Position numbers and translations under genes: made by a program | The notes under the pieces: generated by a model | Told to the model about the DNA's origin: nothing | The model's database searches: none | The model's input: the letters and a program-made list of their open reading frames with translations, nothing else | NCBI RefSeq assembly: GCF_964355755.1 | Contig: NC_092670.1 | Span: 28,137,795 to 28,201,794 of the forward strand | Direction of reading: 5' to 3' | Length of the DNA stretch: 64,000 nt | Source of the DNA: Antedon mediterranea | Taxonomy: Eukaryota > Echinodermata > Crinoidea > Comatulida > Antedonidae | In this document: positions 52,081 through 62,528 of the stretch, piece after piece | Layout: every line of letters begins with the position of its first letter | How positions within the stretch are numbered: position 1 is the first letter of the stretch

Positions 52081-55000
52081 AAATCACAAAATGGTCTAAA
52101 ACGTCTCCAAATGCGATTTGAAGCTATTCTGTACACTTTGCTGTTTTGTGTGAATAATTTTTGTCGAAATGCTCAAAATGGTCAAAAACGTTTTTAAAAA
52201 CGATATTAAGCTATTTTGTGCTCTTTGATGTTTTTGTGTGAAAAGTTTTATAGAAATGCTCAAAATGGTCTAAAACGGTTTCTAATGTGATTTTAAGCAC
52301 TTTGATGTTTTTATGTTAACGAGTTTTTTCGAAAATCACAAAATGGTCTAAAATGTCTCCAAATGCGATTTCAAGCTATTCTTAGCACTTTGGTGTTTTT
52401 ATGTTTACAAGTTTTTTCGAAAATCACAAAATGGTCTAAAACGTCGCCAAATGCGATTTGAAGCACTTTGGTGTTTTTATGGTAATTTATTTCGAAAATC
52501 ACAAAATTGTCTAAAACATCTCCAAATGCGATTTTAAACTATTCTAAGCACTTTGGTGTTTTTATGTTAACAAGTTTTTTCGAAAATCACAAAATGGTCT
52601 AAAATGTCTCAAAATGCGATTTGAAGCTTTTCTAAGCACTTTGGTGTTTTTATGTTTACAAGTTTTTTCGAAAATCACAAAATGGTCTAAAACGTCTCCA
52701 AATGCGATTTTAAGCTATTCTAAGCAATTTGGTGTTTTTATGTTAACAAGTTTTTTCGAAAATCACAAAATGGTCGAAAATGTCACCAAATGCGATTTGA
52801 AGCTATTCTGTACACTTTGCTGTTTTGTGTGAATAATTTTTGTCGAAATGCTCAAAATGGTCAAAAACGTTTTTAAATACGATATTAAGCTATTTTGTGC
52901 TCTTTGATGTTTTTGTGTGAAAAGTTTTATCGAAATGCTCAAAATGGTCTAAAACGGTTTCTAATGTGATTTTAAGCACTTTGATGTTTTTATGTTAACA
53001 ACTTTTTTAGAAAATCACAAAATGGTCTAAAACGTCTCCAAATGCGATTTGAAGTAATTCTAAGCACTTTGGTGTTTTTATGGTAACGAGTTTTTTTGAA
53101 TATCACAAAATGGTCTAAAATGTCTCCAAATGCGATTTGAAGCTTTTCTAAGCACTTTAGTGTTTTTATGGTAACGAGTTATTTCGAAAATCACAAAATG
53201 GTCTAAAACGTCTCCAAATGCGATTTGAAGCTATTCTGTACACTTTGCTGTTTTGTGTGAATAATTTTTGTCAAAATTCTCAAAATGGTCAAAAACGTTT
53301 TTTAATACTATATTAAGCTATTTTGTGCTCTTTGATGTTTTTGTGTGAAAAGTTTTATCGAAATGCTCAAAATGGTCTAAAACGGTTTCTAATGTGATTT
53401 TAAGCACTTTGATGTTTTTATGTTAACAACTTTTTTAGAAAATTACAAAATGGTGTAAAACGTCTCCAAATGCGATTTGAAGCTATTCTAAGCACTTTGG
53501 TGTTTTTATGGTAACGAGTTTTTTTGAATATCACAAAATGGTCTAAAATGTCTCCAAATGCGATTTGAAGCTTTTCTAAGCACTTTGGTGTTTTTATGTT
53601 AACAAGTTTTTTCGAAAATCACAAAATGGTCTAAAACGTCTCCAAATGTGATTTGAAGCTATTCTAAACACTTTGGTGTTTTTATGTTAACAAGTTTTTT
53701 CGAAAATCACAAATTGGTCTAAAACGTCTCCAAATGCGATTTGAAGCTATTTTAAGCACTTTGGTGTTTTTGTGTAACCAAGTTTTTTCGAAAATCACAA
53801 AAGGGTCTAAAATGTCTCAAAATGCGATTTGAAGCTATTCTGTACACTTTGATGTTTTTTTTGTTAACAAGTTTTTTCGAAAGTCACAAAATGGTCTAAA
53901 ACGTCTCCAAATGCGATTTGAAGCTATTCTAAGCACTTTGGTGTTTTTATGTTAACAAGTTTTTTCGAAAATCACAAAATGGTGTAAAAGTCTCCAAATG
54001 CGATTTGAAGCTATTCTAAGCACTTTGGTGTTTTTATGTTAACAAGTTTTTTCGAAAATCACAAAATGGTGTAAAACGTCTCCAAATGCGATTTTAAGCT
54101 ATTCTAAGCAATTTGGTGTTTTTATGTTAACAAGTTTTTTCGAAAATCACAAAATGGTGTAAAACGTCTCCAAATGCGATTTTAAGCTATTCTAAGCAAT
54201 TTGGTGTTTTTATGTTAACAAGTTTTTTCGAAAATCACAAAATGGTCTAAAACGTCTCCAAATGCGATTTGAAGCTATTCTGTACACTTTACTGTTTTTT
54301 GTGAATAATTTTTGTCGAAATGCTCAAAATGGTCAAAAACGTTTTCAAATACGATATTAAGCTATTTTGTGCTCTTTGATGTTTTTGTGTGAAAAGTTTT
54401 ATCGAAATGCTCAAAATGGTCTAAAACGGTTTCTAATGTGATTTTAAGCACTTTGATGTTTTTATGTTAACAACTTTTTTAGAAAATTACAAAATGGTGT
54501 AAAACGTCTCCAAATGCGATTTGAAGCTATTCTAAGCAATTTGGTGTTTTTATGTTAACAAGTTTTTTCGAAAATCACAAAATGGTCTAAAACGTCTCCA
54601 AATGCGATTTGAAGCTATTCTAAGCACTTTGGTGTTTTTATGGTAATTTATTTCGAAAATCACAAAATTGTCTAAAACATCTCCAAATGCGATTTTAAGC
54701 TATTCTAAGCACTTTGGTGTTTTTATGTTAACAAGTTTTTTCGAAAATCACAAAATGGTCTAAAATGTCTCCAAATGCGATTTGAAGCTATTCTAAGCAC
54801 TTTGGTGTTTTTATGTTTACAAGTTTTTTCGAAAATCACAAAATGGTCTAAAACGGTTTCTAATGTGATTTTAAGCACTTTGATGTTTTTATGTTAACAA
54901 CTTTTTTAGAAAATCACAAAATGGTCTAAAACGTCTCCAAATGCGATTTGAAGCAATTCTAAGCACTTTGGTGTTTTTATGGTAACGAGTTTTTTTGAAT

Positions 55001-56814
55001 ATCACAAAATGGTCTAAAATGTCTCCAAATGCGATTTGAAGCTTTTCTAAGCACTTTGGTGTTTTTATGTTTACAAGTTTTTTCGAAAATCACAAAATGG
55101 TCTAAAACGTCTCCAAATGCGATTTTAAGGTATTCTAAGCACTTTGGTGTTTTTATGTTAACAAGTTTTTTTCGAAAATCTCAAAATGGTCTAAAACGTC
55201 TCCAAATGCGATTTGAAGCTATTCTGTACACTTTGCTGTTTTTATGGTAACGAGTTTTTTTGAATATCACAAAATGGTCTAAAACGTCTACAAATGCGAT
55301 TTGAAGCTATTCTAAGCAATTTGGTGTTTTTATGTTAACAAGTTTTTTCGAAAATCACAAAATGGTCGAAAATGTCACAAAATGCGATTTTAAGCTATTC
55401 TAAGCACTTTGTTGTTTTTATGTTAACAAGTTTTTTTCGAAAATCTCAAAATGGTCTAAAACGTCTCCAAATGCGATTTGAAGCTATTCTGTACACTTTG
55501 CTGTTTTGTGTGAATAATTGTTGTCGAAATGCTCAAAATGGTCAAAAACGTTTTTAAATACGATATTAAGCTATTTTGTGCTCTTTGATGTTTTTGTGTG
55601 AAAAGTTTTATCGAAATGCTCAAAATGGTCTAAAACGGTTTCTAATGTGATTTTAAGCACTTTGGTGTTTTTATGTTAACAAGTTTTTTCGAAAATCACA
55701 AAATGGTCTAAAACGTCTCCAAATGTGATTTGAAGCTATTCTAAACAATTTGGTGTTTTTATGTTAACAAGTTTTTTTGAAAATCACAAATTGGTCTAAA
55801 ACGTCTCCAAATGCGATTTGAAGCTATTTTAAGCACTTTGGTGTTTTTGTGTAACCAAGTTTTTTCGAAAATCACAAAAGGGTCTAAAATGTCTCAAAAT
55901 GCGATTTGAAGCTATTCTGTACACTTTGATGTTTTTTTGTTAACAAGTTTTTTCGAAAGTCACAAAATGGTCTAAAACGTCTCCAAATGCGATTTGAAGC
56001 TATTCTAAGCACTTTGCTGTTTTGTGTGAATAATTTTTGTCGAAATGCTCAAAATGGTCAAAAACGTTTTTAAATACGATATTAAGCTATTTTGTGCTCT
56101 TTGATGTTTTTGTGTGAAAAGTTTTATCGAAATGCTCAAAATGGTCTAAAACGGTTTCTAATGTGATTTTAAGCACTTTGATGTTTTTATGTTAACAACT
56201 TTTTTAGAAAATCACAAAATGGTCTAAAACGTCTCCAAATGCGATTTGAAGCAATTCTAAGCACTTTGGTGTTTTTATGGTAACGAGTTTTTTTGAATAT
56301 CACAAAATGGTCGAAAATGTCACAAAATGCGATTTTAAGCTATTCTAAGCACTTTGTTGTTTTTATGTTAACAAGTTTTTTTCGAAAATCTCAAAATGGT
56401 CTAAAACGTCTCCAAATGCGATTTGAAGCTATTCTGTACACTTTGCTGTTTTGTGTGAATAATTGTTGTCGAAATGCTCAAAATGGTCAAAAACGTTTTT
56501 AAATACGATATTAAGCTATTTTGTGCTCTTTGATGTTTTTGTGTGAAAAGTTTTATCGAAATGCTCAAAATGGTCTAAAACGGTTTCTAATGTGATTTTA
56601 AGCACTTTGGTGTTTTTATGTTAACAAGTTTTTTCGAAAATCACAAAATGGTCTAAAACGTCTCCAAATGTGATTTGAAGCTATTCTAAACAATTTGGTG
56701 TTTTTATGTTAACAAGTTTTTTCGAAAATCACAAATTGGTCTAAAACGTCTCCAAATGCGATTTGAAGCTATTTTAAGCACTTTGGTGTTTTTGTGTAAC
56801 CAAGTTTTTTCGAA

Positions 56815-56840
56815 AATCACAAAAGGGTCAAAAACGTTTT
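56815..56840 (+). other. Out-of-register monomer junction
   Basis: The GTGTAACC-type monomer reads CACAAAAGGGTC and then switches straight to the B-type ending AAAAACGTTTTTAAATACGA. The two parents share GGTC at this point, so a recombination or deletion through short homology removed the rest of the cassette. Elsewhere this monomer is followed by the TGTACACTTTGATG unit. Confidence 0.75.
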
Positions 56841-58033
56841 TAAATACGATATTAAGCTATTTTGTGCTCTTTGATGTTTTTGTGTGAAAAGTTTTATCGA
56901 AATGCTCAAAATGGTCTAAAACGGTTTCTAATGTGATTTTAAGCACTTTGATGTTTTTATGTTAACAACTTTTTTAGAAAATCACAAAAGGTCTAAAACG
57001 TCTCCAAATGCGATTTGAAGCAATTCTAAGCACTTTGGTGTTTTTATGGTAACGAGTTTTTTTGAATATCACAAAATGGTCTAAAATGTCTCCAAATGCG
57101 ATTTGAAGCTTTTCTAAGCACTTTGGTGTTTTTATGTTAACAAGTTTTTTCGAAAATCACAAAATGGTCTAAAACGTCTCCAAATGCGATTTGAAGCTAT
57201 TCTGTACACTTTGCTGTTTTGTGTGAATAATTTTTGTCGAAATGCTCAAAATGGTCAAAAACGTTTTTAAATACGATATTAAGCTATTTTGTGCTCTTTG
57301 ATGTTTTTGTGTGAAAAGTTTTATCGAAATGCTCAAAATGGTCTAAAACGGTTTCTAATGTGATTTTAAGCACTTTGATGTTTTTATGTTAACAACTTTT
57401 TTAGAAAATCACAAAATGGTCTAAAACGTCTCCAAATGCGATTTGAAGCAATTCTAAGCACTTTGGTGTTTTTATGGTAACGAGTTTTTTTGAATATCAC
57501 AAAATGGTCTAAAATGTCTCCAAATGCGATTTGAAGCTTTTCTAAGCACTTTGGTGTTTTTATGGTAACGAGTTATTTCGAAAATCACAAAATGGTCTAA
57601 AACGTCTCCAAATGCGATTTGAAGCTATTCTGTACACTTTGCTGTTTTGTGTGAATAATTTTTGTCAAAATGCTCAAAATGGTCAAAAACGTTTTTAAAT
57701 ACTATATTAAGCTATTTTGTGCTCTTTGATGTTTTTGTGTGAAAAGTTTTATCGAAATGCTCAAAATGGTCTAAAACGGTTTCTAATGTGATTTTAAGCA
57801 CTTTGATATTTTTATGTTAACAACTTTTTTAGAAAATTACAAAATGGTGTAAAACGTCTCCAAATGCGATTTGAAGCTATTCTAAGCACTTTGGTGTTTT
57901 TATGGTAACGAGTTTTTTTGAATATCACAAAATGGTCTAAAATGTCTCCAAATTCGATTTGAAGCTTTTCTAAGCACTTTGGTGTTTTTATGTTAACAAG
58001 TTTTTTCGAAAATCACAAAATGGTCTAAAACGT

Positions 58034-58037
58034 CTCC
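58034..58037. repeat. Left target-site duplication CTCC of outer transposon
   Basis: CTCC directly precedes the element's CACAG end. It is repeated at 63508-63511 directly after the GTG end. The uninterrupted satellite context at 53570-53700 has CTCC once. A 3-bp reading (CTC or TCC) is possible only if the inverted ends are taken as asymmetric. Confidence 0.85.
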
Positions 58038-58051
58038 CACAGCTGTTCCAA
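58038..58051 (+). repeat. Left terminal inverted repeat, outer element
   Basis: CACAGCTGTTCCAA pairs with the reverse complement of 63494-63507, CACAGCTGTTTCAA, at 13 of 14 positions. The CAGCTG core is itself palindromic. Confidence 0.85.
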
Positions 58052-58573
58052 AAATATGAATTAAGTGCAGCGCCCCCAACGTTTCATAGCGTTTTATGGA
58101 GTAGCGATTCCGAAAACATATTGTATACAAACCACACGAGGAACCCGGAAGCAATCAAGCATAAAACGACTGTTTTTTAATAGCCAATAAAAACAAATAA
58201 AGACCGCGAAAGTCAGAAAAATAATGAATATTCATTAGAACAACCCTGGATGAAGGTGAAAAACATGTTGTCGTCGTTTTATCACGTGGATTTTAAGAGG
58301 TAATGCAATTGAAATTTGTACACCCAACGCCAGTTTTTTTCTCAAGTGATACATTTAAAAAGTAGGTATAAATGTTGTTTTCCATATCAGTTTAAAAATA
58401 ATTTTTTCTGTTGAATTCTTTGATTTAGTTGGATAGTTTAGTTATCCTTGAATGTTTTAACAAGGATCGTATTCATATTGCCTGGCCGGATTTTTTCCTA
58501 TGCTAGCTTATAATAGGCTATGCCCAGGCCCCATTGCGTGGTTAAAACCAGCTGTGTAAGACTAAGACTAATG
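58052..58573. other. Left arm of outer element, no gene seen
   Basis: Unique sequence between the left terminal repeat and the 464-bp tandem repeats. It begins with the GC-rich AGCGCCCCCA and later contains CAGCTGTG (58550), an internal echo of the terminal sequence. No credible open frame, RNA gene or promoter was found. Confidence 0.6.
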
Positions 58574-59422
58574 GCTGTTTATTATTAACACGTAAACATG
58601 TATATTCGGTGGGCCTGATTAATTACTTGTTCCTGGTCCTAATTAAAAATTAGGCCTAGGCCTAAGCTTTTTTAATAATCATTCATATTGGGAGAGGAGT
58701 ACAGAGTAGGCCAGGCTACAGGCCTAGCTAGGCCTATATATAGGCTAGGCTACATCATCAGCAGGTTAAAGGCTGGAAGCCTACCTAGCATGTCTTAGTC
58801 AAAGATCTGTAATATATTAATAGAAAGAAGCTATAGAGTACTGTGACATTAGATATTTAATCATAAATGCATATTTCTTTCATATTTGTATTGTATATTT
58901 ATTATTTTGATATGCAATCACAATCTAAATCAGTAAATAACATCAATTTCCGTTATCAATAAATAATTATTAATATATAAACCAAATTAAAATAAAATAA
59001 CTGTTTATTTTTAACACGTAAACATGTCTATTCGGGGGCCTGAGTGACAGTTGACCTGTTATAAAACTGATCAATTACTTGTTCCTGGTCCTAATTAAAA
59101 ATTAGGCCTAGCCTAGGCCTAAGCTTTTTTAATAATCATTCATATTGGGAGAGAGGAGTACAGAGTAGGCCAGGTTACAGGCCTAGCTAGGCCTATACTA
59201 TATATAGGCTAGGCTACATCATTAGCAGGTTAAAGGCTAGCAGCCTACCTAGCATGTCTTAGTCAAAGATCTGTAATATATTAATAGAAAGAAGCTATAG
59301 AGTACTGTGACATTAGATATTTAATCATAAATGCATATTTCTTTCATATTTGTATTGTATATTTATTATTTTGATATGCAATCACAATCTAAATCAGTAA
59401 ATAACATCAATTTCCGTTATCA

Positions 59423-59431
59423 ATAAATAAT
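59423..59431. repeat. Left 9-bp target-site duplication of MITE
   Basis: ATAAATAAT, repeated at 60223-60231. The empty site is visible in the neighbouring 464-bp copies, where TTATCAATAAATAATTATT is continuous. Confidence 0.9.
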
Positions 59432-59579
59432 CGCTGTGGCTAAAGATACGGTACCGTATTCTAACTTCTGTTTACTAAAGATACGGTAAAATTGCATTAC
59501 GTCATAACCAGCCAATGGGGTGCTGGTACTTGTGTGACGTCATCGTATAAGGACTTTGTGGATTTTTTTTCATATCGCG
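59432..59579 (+). repeat. Left 148-bp terminal inverted repeat of MITE
   Basis: Pairs with 60075-60222. Mismatches are scattered, for example at arm positions 4, 50, 63, 77 and 99, with a few more near the inner end around the T-run. Few mismatches suggest a fairly young copy. Confidence 0.9.
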
Positions 59580-60074
59580 AAAACAGTGTAGTGATCAACC
59601 GCATTTTCTTTATGCTTTATTTATCGCTATTATCGCCGTCGTGTGTGACAAAAACTAAATGTAGCCTACGTCTGTTATTATTATTGAAAAGCCATGTTGA
59701 TTTTAATTCTAAAATACAGAAAACCGTTTTAAAAGAGGCCCAGGCCTACTTACTACGTACTATGGTATAACCTCATTATATGAGTTTGTTTGTGTAGGGA
59801 AAGCGGATGCCAGGCTGCATGGCCAGCTAGCTGCATATGTGTGCGCTGATTTCTGTGACTCGTCAGCCCTGGGGCTACACTGCTGTCTAAATCATAGTAT
59901 TTAAGGGCCCCTTTATTGTCCGAATTTGCTTGTTGTTTATGGTCACCATTGTAAACAAAGTTTTTAAAAAATAGAGGCCTAAATAGGCCATTTGGAATCA
60001 AAATAAAACCCTCATCTGCAGGGCACACACATCCACGCAGCCTGGCGCCGCCGATAGGAATTCTCTACAACAGA

Positions 60075-60222
60075 CGCGATATGAACAAAAAATCCCCAAG
60101 TCCTTATACGATGACGTCACACACGTACCAGCACCCCATTGGCTGATTATGACGTAATCCAATTTTACCGTACCTTTAGTAAACAGAAGTTAGAATACGG
60201 TACCGTATCTTTAGCCACGGCG
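60075..60222 (-). repeat. Right 148-bp terminal inverted repeat of MITE
   Basis: Inverted partner of 59432-59579. Pairing is lost inward of CGCGATATGAAC. Confidence 0.9.
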
Positions 60223-60231
60223 ATAAATAAT
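60223..60231. repeat. Right 9-bp target-site duplication of MITE
   Basis: ATAAATAAT directly after the GGCG end, followed by the continuation TATTAATATATAAACC of the interrupted 464-bp copy. Confidence 0.9.
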
Positions 60232-61180
60232 TATTAATATATAAACCAAATTAAAATAAAATAACTGTTTATTTTTAACACGTAAACATGTCTATTCGGG
60301 GGCCTGAGTGACAGTTGACCTGTTATAAAACTGATTAATTACTTGTTCCTGGTCCTAATTAAAAATTAGGCCTAGCCTAGGCCTAAGCTTTTTTAATAAT
60401 CATTCATATTGGGAGAGAGGAGTACAGAGTAGGCCAGGTTACAGGCCTAGCTAGGCCTATACTATATATAGGCTAGGCTACATCATTAGCAGGTTAAAGG
60501 CTAGCAGCCTACCTAGCATGTCTTAGTCAAAGATCTGTAATATATTAATAGAAAGAAGCTATAGAGTACTGTGACATTAGATATTTAATCATAAATGCAT
60601 ATTTCTTTCATATTTGTATTGTATATTTATTATTTTGATATGCAATCACAATCTAAATCAGTAAATAACATCAATTTCCGTTATCAATAAATAATTATTA
60701 ATATATAAACCAAATTAAAATAAAATAACTGTTTATTTTTAACACGTAAACATGTCTATTCGGGGGCCTGAGTGACAGTTGACCTGTTATAAAACTGATT
60801 AATTACTTGTTCCTGGTCCTAATTAAAAATTAGGCCTAGCCTAGGCCTAAGCTTTTTTAATAATCATTCATATTGGGAGAGAGGAGTACAGAGTAGGCCA
60901 GGTTACAGGCCTAGCTAGGCCTATACTATATATAGGCTAGGCTACATCATTAGCAGGTTAAAGGCTAGCAGCCTACCTAGCATGTCTTAGTCAAAGATCT
61001 GTAATATATTAATAGAAAGAAGCTATAGAGTACTGTGACATTAGATATTTAATTATAAATGCATATTTCTTTCATATTTGTATTGTATTATATATGCAAT
61101 CACAGTCTAAGTCAGTAAATAACATCAATTTCCGTTATCAATCAATAATATATATAAACCAAATTAAAATAAAATAACTT

Positions 61181-61422
61181 CCTAAAAATTAAATTCAATT
61201 ACAATTGAATTCATATACCATTTGTTAAATATTTACAAAATGATTGTTCTAGCAATAACACAAAAAAATACTACCATTCATACAGTATACTGTACATAAT
61301 AATATGCAATACTGTAACAATTAACTGAGAAATAGCAAACTATTCCTCAACTTTTCTGCACTTAGTTACCGGCCTAGTTACTTCATGCTGGATCTCAGGT
61401 GAAATAAACGTCAGATGTGACT
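61181..61422. other. Spacer 3' of the coiled-coil gene model
   Basis: AT-rich unique sequence between the last 464-bp repeat and the stop codon of the minus-strand gene model. It would be the 3' untranslated region or downstream flank. No AATAAA signal was found on the minus strand here, so the true transcript end is unknown. Confidence 0.5.
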
Positions 61423-62190
61423 TCATGATTTCCCACAAAACTCTTTCCATGGTACTGCTGTCGAGGAATTTATTTTTTCTAAATACCTCGTCCATTTTTG
61501 TACATAGAGGTCCAGTTTCAAATCTCTTGGTTCATACTGTAGTAGTTCGCTATATAAAATATATAAAAGAATTATGGCATTAATTTTTATAGTATTGCAT
61601 GTTTTAGACATAATTTTAAAGGTGTATAATGTAGGACTGACCAAGTCTTTGACCTCTTGTTCTTTTAGATTTATTCTGTGGCCAGTCTCTGCAATCTTAC
61701 TATGCTGTTTTGTCACAAGTGATACTGAGAGTTCATTTCTTAAATGCTCAAGATTCTCTTCTAAAGACTGGATTTTAATCATTGTACTTTGTAGCATGTC
61801 GATATGCTGCAGCTTCTGATTTTCTCTTTCTGCTAGATGATCACCTGAGATTAAACAATATTGGTCAACCAAATAAATGTCAATCTGCATAAAAAATGAG
61901 CATCAACATTATTATATTTTAAAAATGTTAACTATTTCTTGTAGCAGATAATGATAATATATGGATAATTCATAGGAAAATAAGTTCCAGCCAAAGGTTT
62001 GCTTTATTATGCATAAAAATAGGATAAACAATTTTGAAATTCTATGCTCAAATGGACAATGTATATTTAAAGAGCAACTTGACCAATTGAGTTATTATGT
62101 AATGTCAATGTAAAGTTGAAACAACATTTGAATTTACCAGTCAAGATGTCAGCATCCTGTCGCATGTTGAATATTATAACATATTGACAC
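61423..62190 (-). CDS. Spliced coiled-coil protein, C-terminal exons (3-exon model)
   Basis: Family not recognised. On the minus strand three exons join in phase: 62190-62138 (acceptor CTATTTTTCCAG, donor G|GTAAAT), 61844-61642 (acceptor TTTAATCTCAG, donor TTG|GTCAGT) and 61536-61423 (acceptor CTACTACAG, stop TGA). The junction codon ACT G|GT reads T-G, and the last junction falls between codons. The product is about 122 residues: an N-terminal stretch with FNMRQDADILTG, a charged helix rich in Leu, Glu and Lys (HLAERENQKLQHIDMLQS, IQSLEENLEHLRNELSV) with heptad-like spacing, and a C-terminal segment with YEPRDLKLDLYVQKWTRYLE. No signal peptide or membrane segment belongs to the exons; the hydrophobic run in the unspliced frame is intron 61641-61537. 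The start of the gene is not found, so this is the 3' part of a gene. It may be a captured host fragment or a gene of the transposon. RNA support is lacking. Confidence 0.6.
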
Positions 62191-62467
62191 CTGGAAAAAT
62201 AGTTGATTGAGGAAATATTTAATAAAGAAAAGAGGTATATTTATAAATTACTGTAACAATTGTTTGTTTTGACAGTTATTTTATACTAACATTGTTCTTT
62301 AATATGAAGTACAAACACACATTTCATTATTTGGAGTGTGTATTAAACTTTCTAAAGAGGTGGTTATGATTATTTACCTACCCTGTTTAATTCAACGTCT
62401 ACCATGTATGGCCTAACAACGCTGTGCGATATTGTTTTGCTTCTTTTTTATCACTGCCATGGTCTAC

Positions 62468-62528
62468 AAAGACTTGTAGGCCTTGAGATATCTACAGGCT
62501 TGAGGAACATTGTTGGTTCTAATGTCAT
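62468..62528 (-). CDS. Possible further upstream exon of the coiled-coil gene
   Basis: Minus-strand reading from an acceptor TTTTTGTAATCAAG to a weak donor TT|GTAGAC gives a 61-bp open segment (DIRTNNVPQACRYLKAYKS). Its two leftover bases join with the G that opens the exon at 62190 to make a Leu codon, so the phase fits. The donor is poor. A competing donor of the same type (ATG|GTAGAC, at about 62407) would use a different frame (HGSDKKEAKQYRTALLGHT) and also fits the phase. At most one is right. The plus-strand open frame 62404-62808 over the same bases has no recognisable domain and looks accidental. Confidence 0.25.

Larger units (their letters stand above)
1..58037 (+). repeat. 88-bp satellite array, left part
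   Basis: The whole stretch is head-to-tail copies of one AT-rich unit, all in the same orientation, running off the left edge. Landmarks recur every 88 bp or so: AAGCTATTCTAAGCAC, GGTGTTTTTATGTTAACAAG, TTTTTTCGAAAATCACAAAA, TGGTCTAAAACGTCTCC and AAATGCGATTTG. At this spacing about 660 units fit in the array. Each unit carries stop codons and no frame stays open beyond a few units, so this is non-coding. No promoter, RNA gene or mobile element was seen before the insertion that ends the array at 58037. A long, homogenised, AT-rich array with higher-order structure is what centromeric or pericentromeric satellites look like, but the sequence alone does not show where on a chromosome this lies. 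Confidence 0.97.
52800..58037 (+). repeat. Block matching 32.7-38 kb at about 20-kb offset
   Basis: GAAGTAATTC at 33001 and 53051 (offset 20050), the TTTTTTAATACTATATT variant (33247 and 53297) and the TTGTTGTTTTTATG variant (35020 and 55410, offset about 20390) appear in the same order, so this stretch is a further copy of the block at 32.7-38 kb, with several monomer gains and losses. It includes an out-of-register junction at 56828 and ends at the transposon insertion. Confidence 0.75.
59432..60222. mobile_element. 791-bp Mutator-like MITE with 148-bp inverted repeats
   Basis: The element runs from CGCTGTGGCTAAAGATACGG to CCGTATCTTTAGCCACGGCG. The two 148-bp arms match as inverted repeats with about ten mismatches. 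ATAAATAAT is duplicated on both sides and occurs once in the sister 464-bp copies, so the insertion is precise. Long terminal inverted repeats with a 9-bp duplication are typical of Mutator-like elements. Each arm contains the palindromes ATACGGTACCGTAT and TGACGTCA (the core of a CREB/ATF site). The middle, 59580-60074, has two short open frames of about 90 codons on opposite strands (59492-59770 and 60028-59753), both partly made of arm sequence and without recognisable domains, so I treat it as non-autonomous. Confidence 0.88.
58574..61180 (+). repeat. 464-bp tandem repeat, four copies, one split by a MITE
   Basis: CTGTTTATT..TTAACACGTAAACATG opens copies at 58574, 59001, 60265 and 60729. 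Copies 2 and 3 are each 464 bp once the nested element and one duplicated 9-mer in copy 2 are removed. Copy 1 is 427 bp; it lacks the stretch after GGGCCTGA (GTGACAGTTGACCTG...), a deletion between short CTGA repeats. Copy 4 ends near 61180 and has its own short deletion (TGTATTATATATGCAATC). Each copy holds GGCCTA-rich palindromes such as AGGCCTAGCTAGGCCT (first at 58720-58735). Similar sub-terminal or internal tandem blocks are common in large non-autonomous DNA transposons. No coding capacity. Confidence 0.9.

Noticed and set aside
1-58037. CRISPR array
   Set aside because: Repeats are contiguous with no unique spacers, the period is 88 bp, no cas genes are present and the context is eukaryotic.
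58521-58560. CAGCTGTG at 58550 as a third copy of the element terminus
   Set aside because: Only 8 bp match, with no adjoining satellite or duplication; likely chance.
59492-60028. Two frames of about 90 codons in opposite directions in the MITE
   Set aside because: Both include inverted-repeat sequence, overlap each other and show no transposase or other domain.
61574-61819. 81-codon plus-strand frame with hydrophobic stretches
   Set aside because: It is antisense to the coiled-coil exon and its intron. Splice signals and codon pattern favour the minus strand.
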